This document shows positions 6,510 through 7,870 of a stretch of DNA of 7,870 nucleotides, piece after piece (position 1 is the stretch's first letter; each line of letters opens with the position of its first letter). Source of the stretch: Nitrososphaera sp. (lineage in GTDB: Archaea; Thermoproteota; Nitrososphaeria; Nitrososphaerales; Nitrososphaeraceae); contig JAICPK010000036.1 in the NCBI GenBank assembly GCA_025929855.1, positions 1 to 7,870 of the forward strand, read 5' to 3'. The notes under the pieces were generated by a model. The model worked only from the letters and a program-made list of their open reading frames with translations. It did not search any database and was not told where the DNA came from. The position numbers were made by a program, and so were the translations under genes.

Positions 6510-7870
6510 ATGACGGCTACGTCTTATGGAGTAGAATACACAAAGGTAGCCGAGCTCAAGGGACCGCTGATGATAATTGACGGCGTCACCAAGGTATCAT
6601 TTGATGAGCTGGTCGAAATCGAGACAGTAGATGGCGAACACAGGCTCGGGAGAGTGCTCGAAGTGGGCTTTGGTAAGGCCATAGTTCAGGTGTTTGAGGG
6701 AACTACAGGTCTTACAATTACAGGCACAAAAGCGAAATTTATTGGCAAAACTATGGAAATGCCGGTTTCACAGGAACTTCTGGGAAGAGTGTTTGATGGC
6801 CTTGGAAAGCCAAACGACGGCCTCCCTGATCCAATTGCAGACAGGTTCCTCGATGTCAATGGCGAGCCTATGAATCCGGAAAGAAGAGAGTATCCTACAT
6901 CATTTATCCAGACAGGTGTATCAGTCATTGACGGTATGCTTACGCTTGTAAGAGGCCAAAAACTTCCAATATTTTCAGGCTCTGGCATGGCACACAACAT
7001 CCTAGCAGCGCAAATTGCACGTCAGGCGTCGGTAGTTGGCACAAAAGAGGACTTTGCTGTAGTTTTTGCAGCTATTGGCGTGCAGTACTCTGAAGCGCAG
7101 TATTTCAAGCGCAGTCTTGAGGAGTCAGGTGCGTTGAGGCGCTCTGTGCTATTCCTCAACTTAGCAGATGACCCTGCAATTGAAAGAATCATCACTCCAA
7201 GGGTAGCATTGACAGTGGCAGAATACCTCGCATTTGAGTTAGGTATGCACGTATTAGCGATACTCACAGATATGACCAACTATGCAGAAGCGCTTCGAGA
7301 AATCAGTGCGGCGAGGGAGGAAGTTCCCGGCAGAAAGGGTTATCCCGGATACCTCTATACAGACCTTGCAAACAACTACGAGCGCGCAGGGAGAATCAAG
7401 GGCAAAAATGGCAGTGTAACTCAGGTGCCCATCCTGTCTATGCCAGCTGATGACATTACGCATCCAATCCCAGACCTAACAGGATATATCACTGAGGGTC
7501 AAATTGTGCTTGGGCGTGATCTGTTCAGAAAGGGCATTTACCCACCAGTAAACGTGCTCATGTCACTTTCAAGGCTAATGAAGGATGGAGTAGGCGAAGG
7601 AAAAACTAGGTCAGATCACATGGAAGTTGGCAATCAGCTCTATGACGCTTATTCAAGAGCGCAGGAGGTCAGGGCACTTTCAGAGATTGTAGGCAGGGCA
7701 GGTCTTACAGGAGTAGACTTGAAGTACTTAGATGCTGGCGATAAGTTTGAGCAACACTTCCTAAAGCAGGCACCTGACGAGAACAGAACACTTGAAGAAA
7801 CGCTTACTAGAGCATGGGATGTCCTCTCAGGTCTGCCCGAAGGCGAGTTGACCAAGATCAAAGAAAAGCA
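6510..7870 (+). CDS. atpB: A-type ATP synthase subunit B (3' end beyond the window)
   Basis: An open frame from ATG 6510 runs off the window edge after 453 complete codons, so nearly all of the usual ~460 residues are present. Subunit B is the non-catalytic, nucleotide-binding partner of A in the A3B3 head. Visible: the N-terminal barrel (about 10-78) with EGTTGL (63-68), [11 protein letters not shown] (91-101), a degenerate P-loop region [19 protein letters not shown] (155-173) that lacks the Lys-Thr of a real Walker A as expected for [12 protein letters not shown] (187-197), [16 protein letters not shown] (251-266), and [18 protein letters not shown] (315-332). It starts one base after the atpA stop codon, so the two are almost certainly translated together in near-equal amounts. 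Nothing looks broken. Other subunit genes probably follow outside the window. Confidence 0.97.
   Translation, partial: MTATSYGVEYTKVAELKGPLMIIDGVTKVSFDELVEIETVDGEHRLGRVLEVGFGKAIVQVFEGTTGLTITGTKAKFIGKTMEMPVSQELLGRVFDGLGKPNDGLPDPIADRFLDVNGEPMNPERREYPTSFIQTGVSVIDGMLTLVRGQKLPIFSGSGMAHNILAAQIARQASVVGTKEDFAVVFAAIGVQYSEAQYFKRSLEESGALRRSVLFLNLADDPAIERIITPRVALTVAEYLAFELGMHVLAILTDMTNYAEALREISAAREEVPGRKGYPGYLYTDLANNYERAGRIKGKNGSVTQVPILSMPADDITHPIPDLTGYITEGQIVLGRDLFRKGIYPPVNVLMSLSRLMKDGVGEGKTRSDHMEVGNQLYDAYSRAQEVRALSEIVGRAGLTGVDLKYLDAGDKFEQHFLKQAPDENRTLEETLTRAWDVLSGLPEGELTKIKEK

Noticed and set aside
1..7870. CRISPR array, tRNA or rRNA genes, insertion sequences or attachment sites
   Set aside because: I saw no regularly spaced direct repeats, cloverleaf-like segments, transposase motifs or terminal inverted repeats. 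The only tandem repeats are the two triplet microsatellites.

Overview
The window looks like archaeal chromosome, most likely from the Nitrososphaeria (Thaumarchaeota), perhaps Nitrososphaerales-like. The main reasons are an A-type ATP synthase gene set in the order E-A-B, an archaeal RqcH/NEMF-type (NFACT) protein, a Mut7-C RNase-domain protein, TATA-like elements at archaeal promoter distances, and short leaders with frequent TTG/GTG starts. Base composition is moderate, and two in-frame trinucleotide microsatellites stand out. The lineage is inferred from protein flavour and gene order; there is no rRNA or other marker here to fix it.

Layout. On the minus strand at 23-322 is a small three-helix membrane protein that resembles EMC6, a core subunit of the ER membrane protein insertase. 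A ~200-base divergent intergenic region separates it from a plus-strand run that continues to the window end. That run begins with rqcH (526-2589; ribosome-associated quality control, NFACT-N, HhH, coiled coil and NFACT-R, with a poly-serine tail). Next comes a 242-base spacer with three successive potential RNA hairpins and an AT-rich promoter. A translationally overlapping pair follows: a two-CBS-domain protein with a C-terminal zinc ribbon (2832-3434) and a Mut7-C PIN-like RNase-domain protein with its own zinc ribbon (3418-4023). The A-type ATP synthase operon closes the window: atpE (4058-4681), atpA (4685-6508) and atpB (6510 to beyond the edge), packed with 3-nt and 1-nt gaps.

How the genes relate. 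E, A and B are parts of one machine: A and B form the catalytic hexamer and E forms a peripheral stalk. The CBS/Mut7-C pair looks like a nucleotide-sensing protein made together with a nuclease-fold protein, which is an inference from overlap and domain content. RqcH acts on stalled large ribosomal subunits, and the EMC6-like protein would act in membrane protein insertion, so the left side leans towards translation and protein quality control.

The features most worth attention are Asp-to-Glu changes at both positions that appear to match the key acidic residues of RqcH/Rqc2, the homopolymeric insertions written by compound microsatellites in rqcH and the Mut7-C gene, the divergent P-loop of AtpA, the possible archaeal EMC6, and the structured spacer after rqcH. 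There is no sign of mobile elements, CRISPR arrays, tRNA or rRNA genes.
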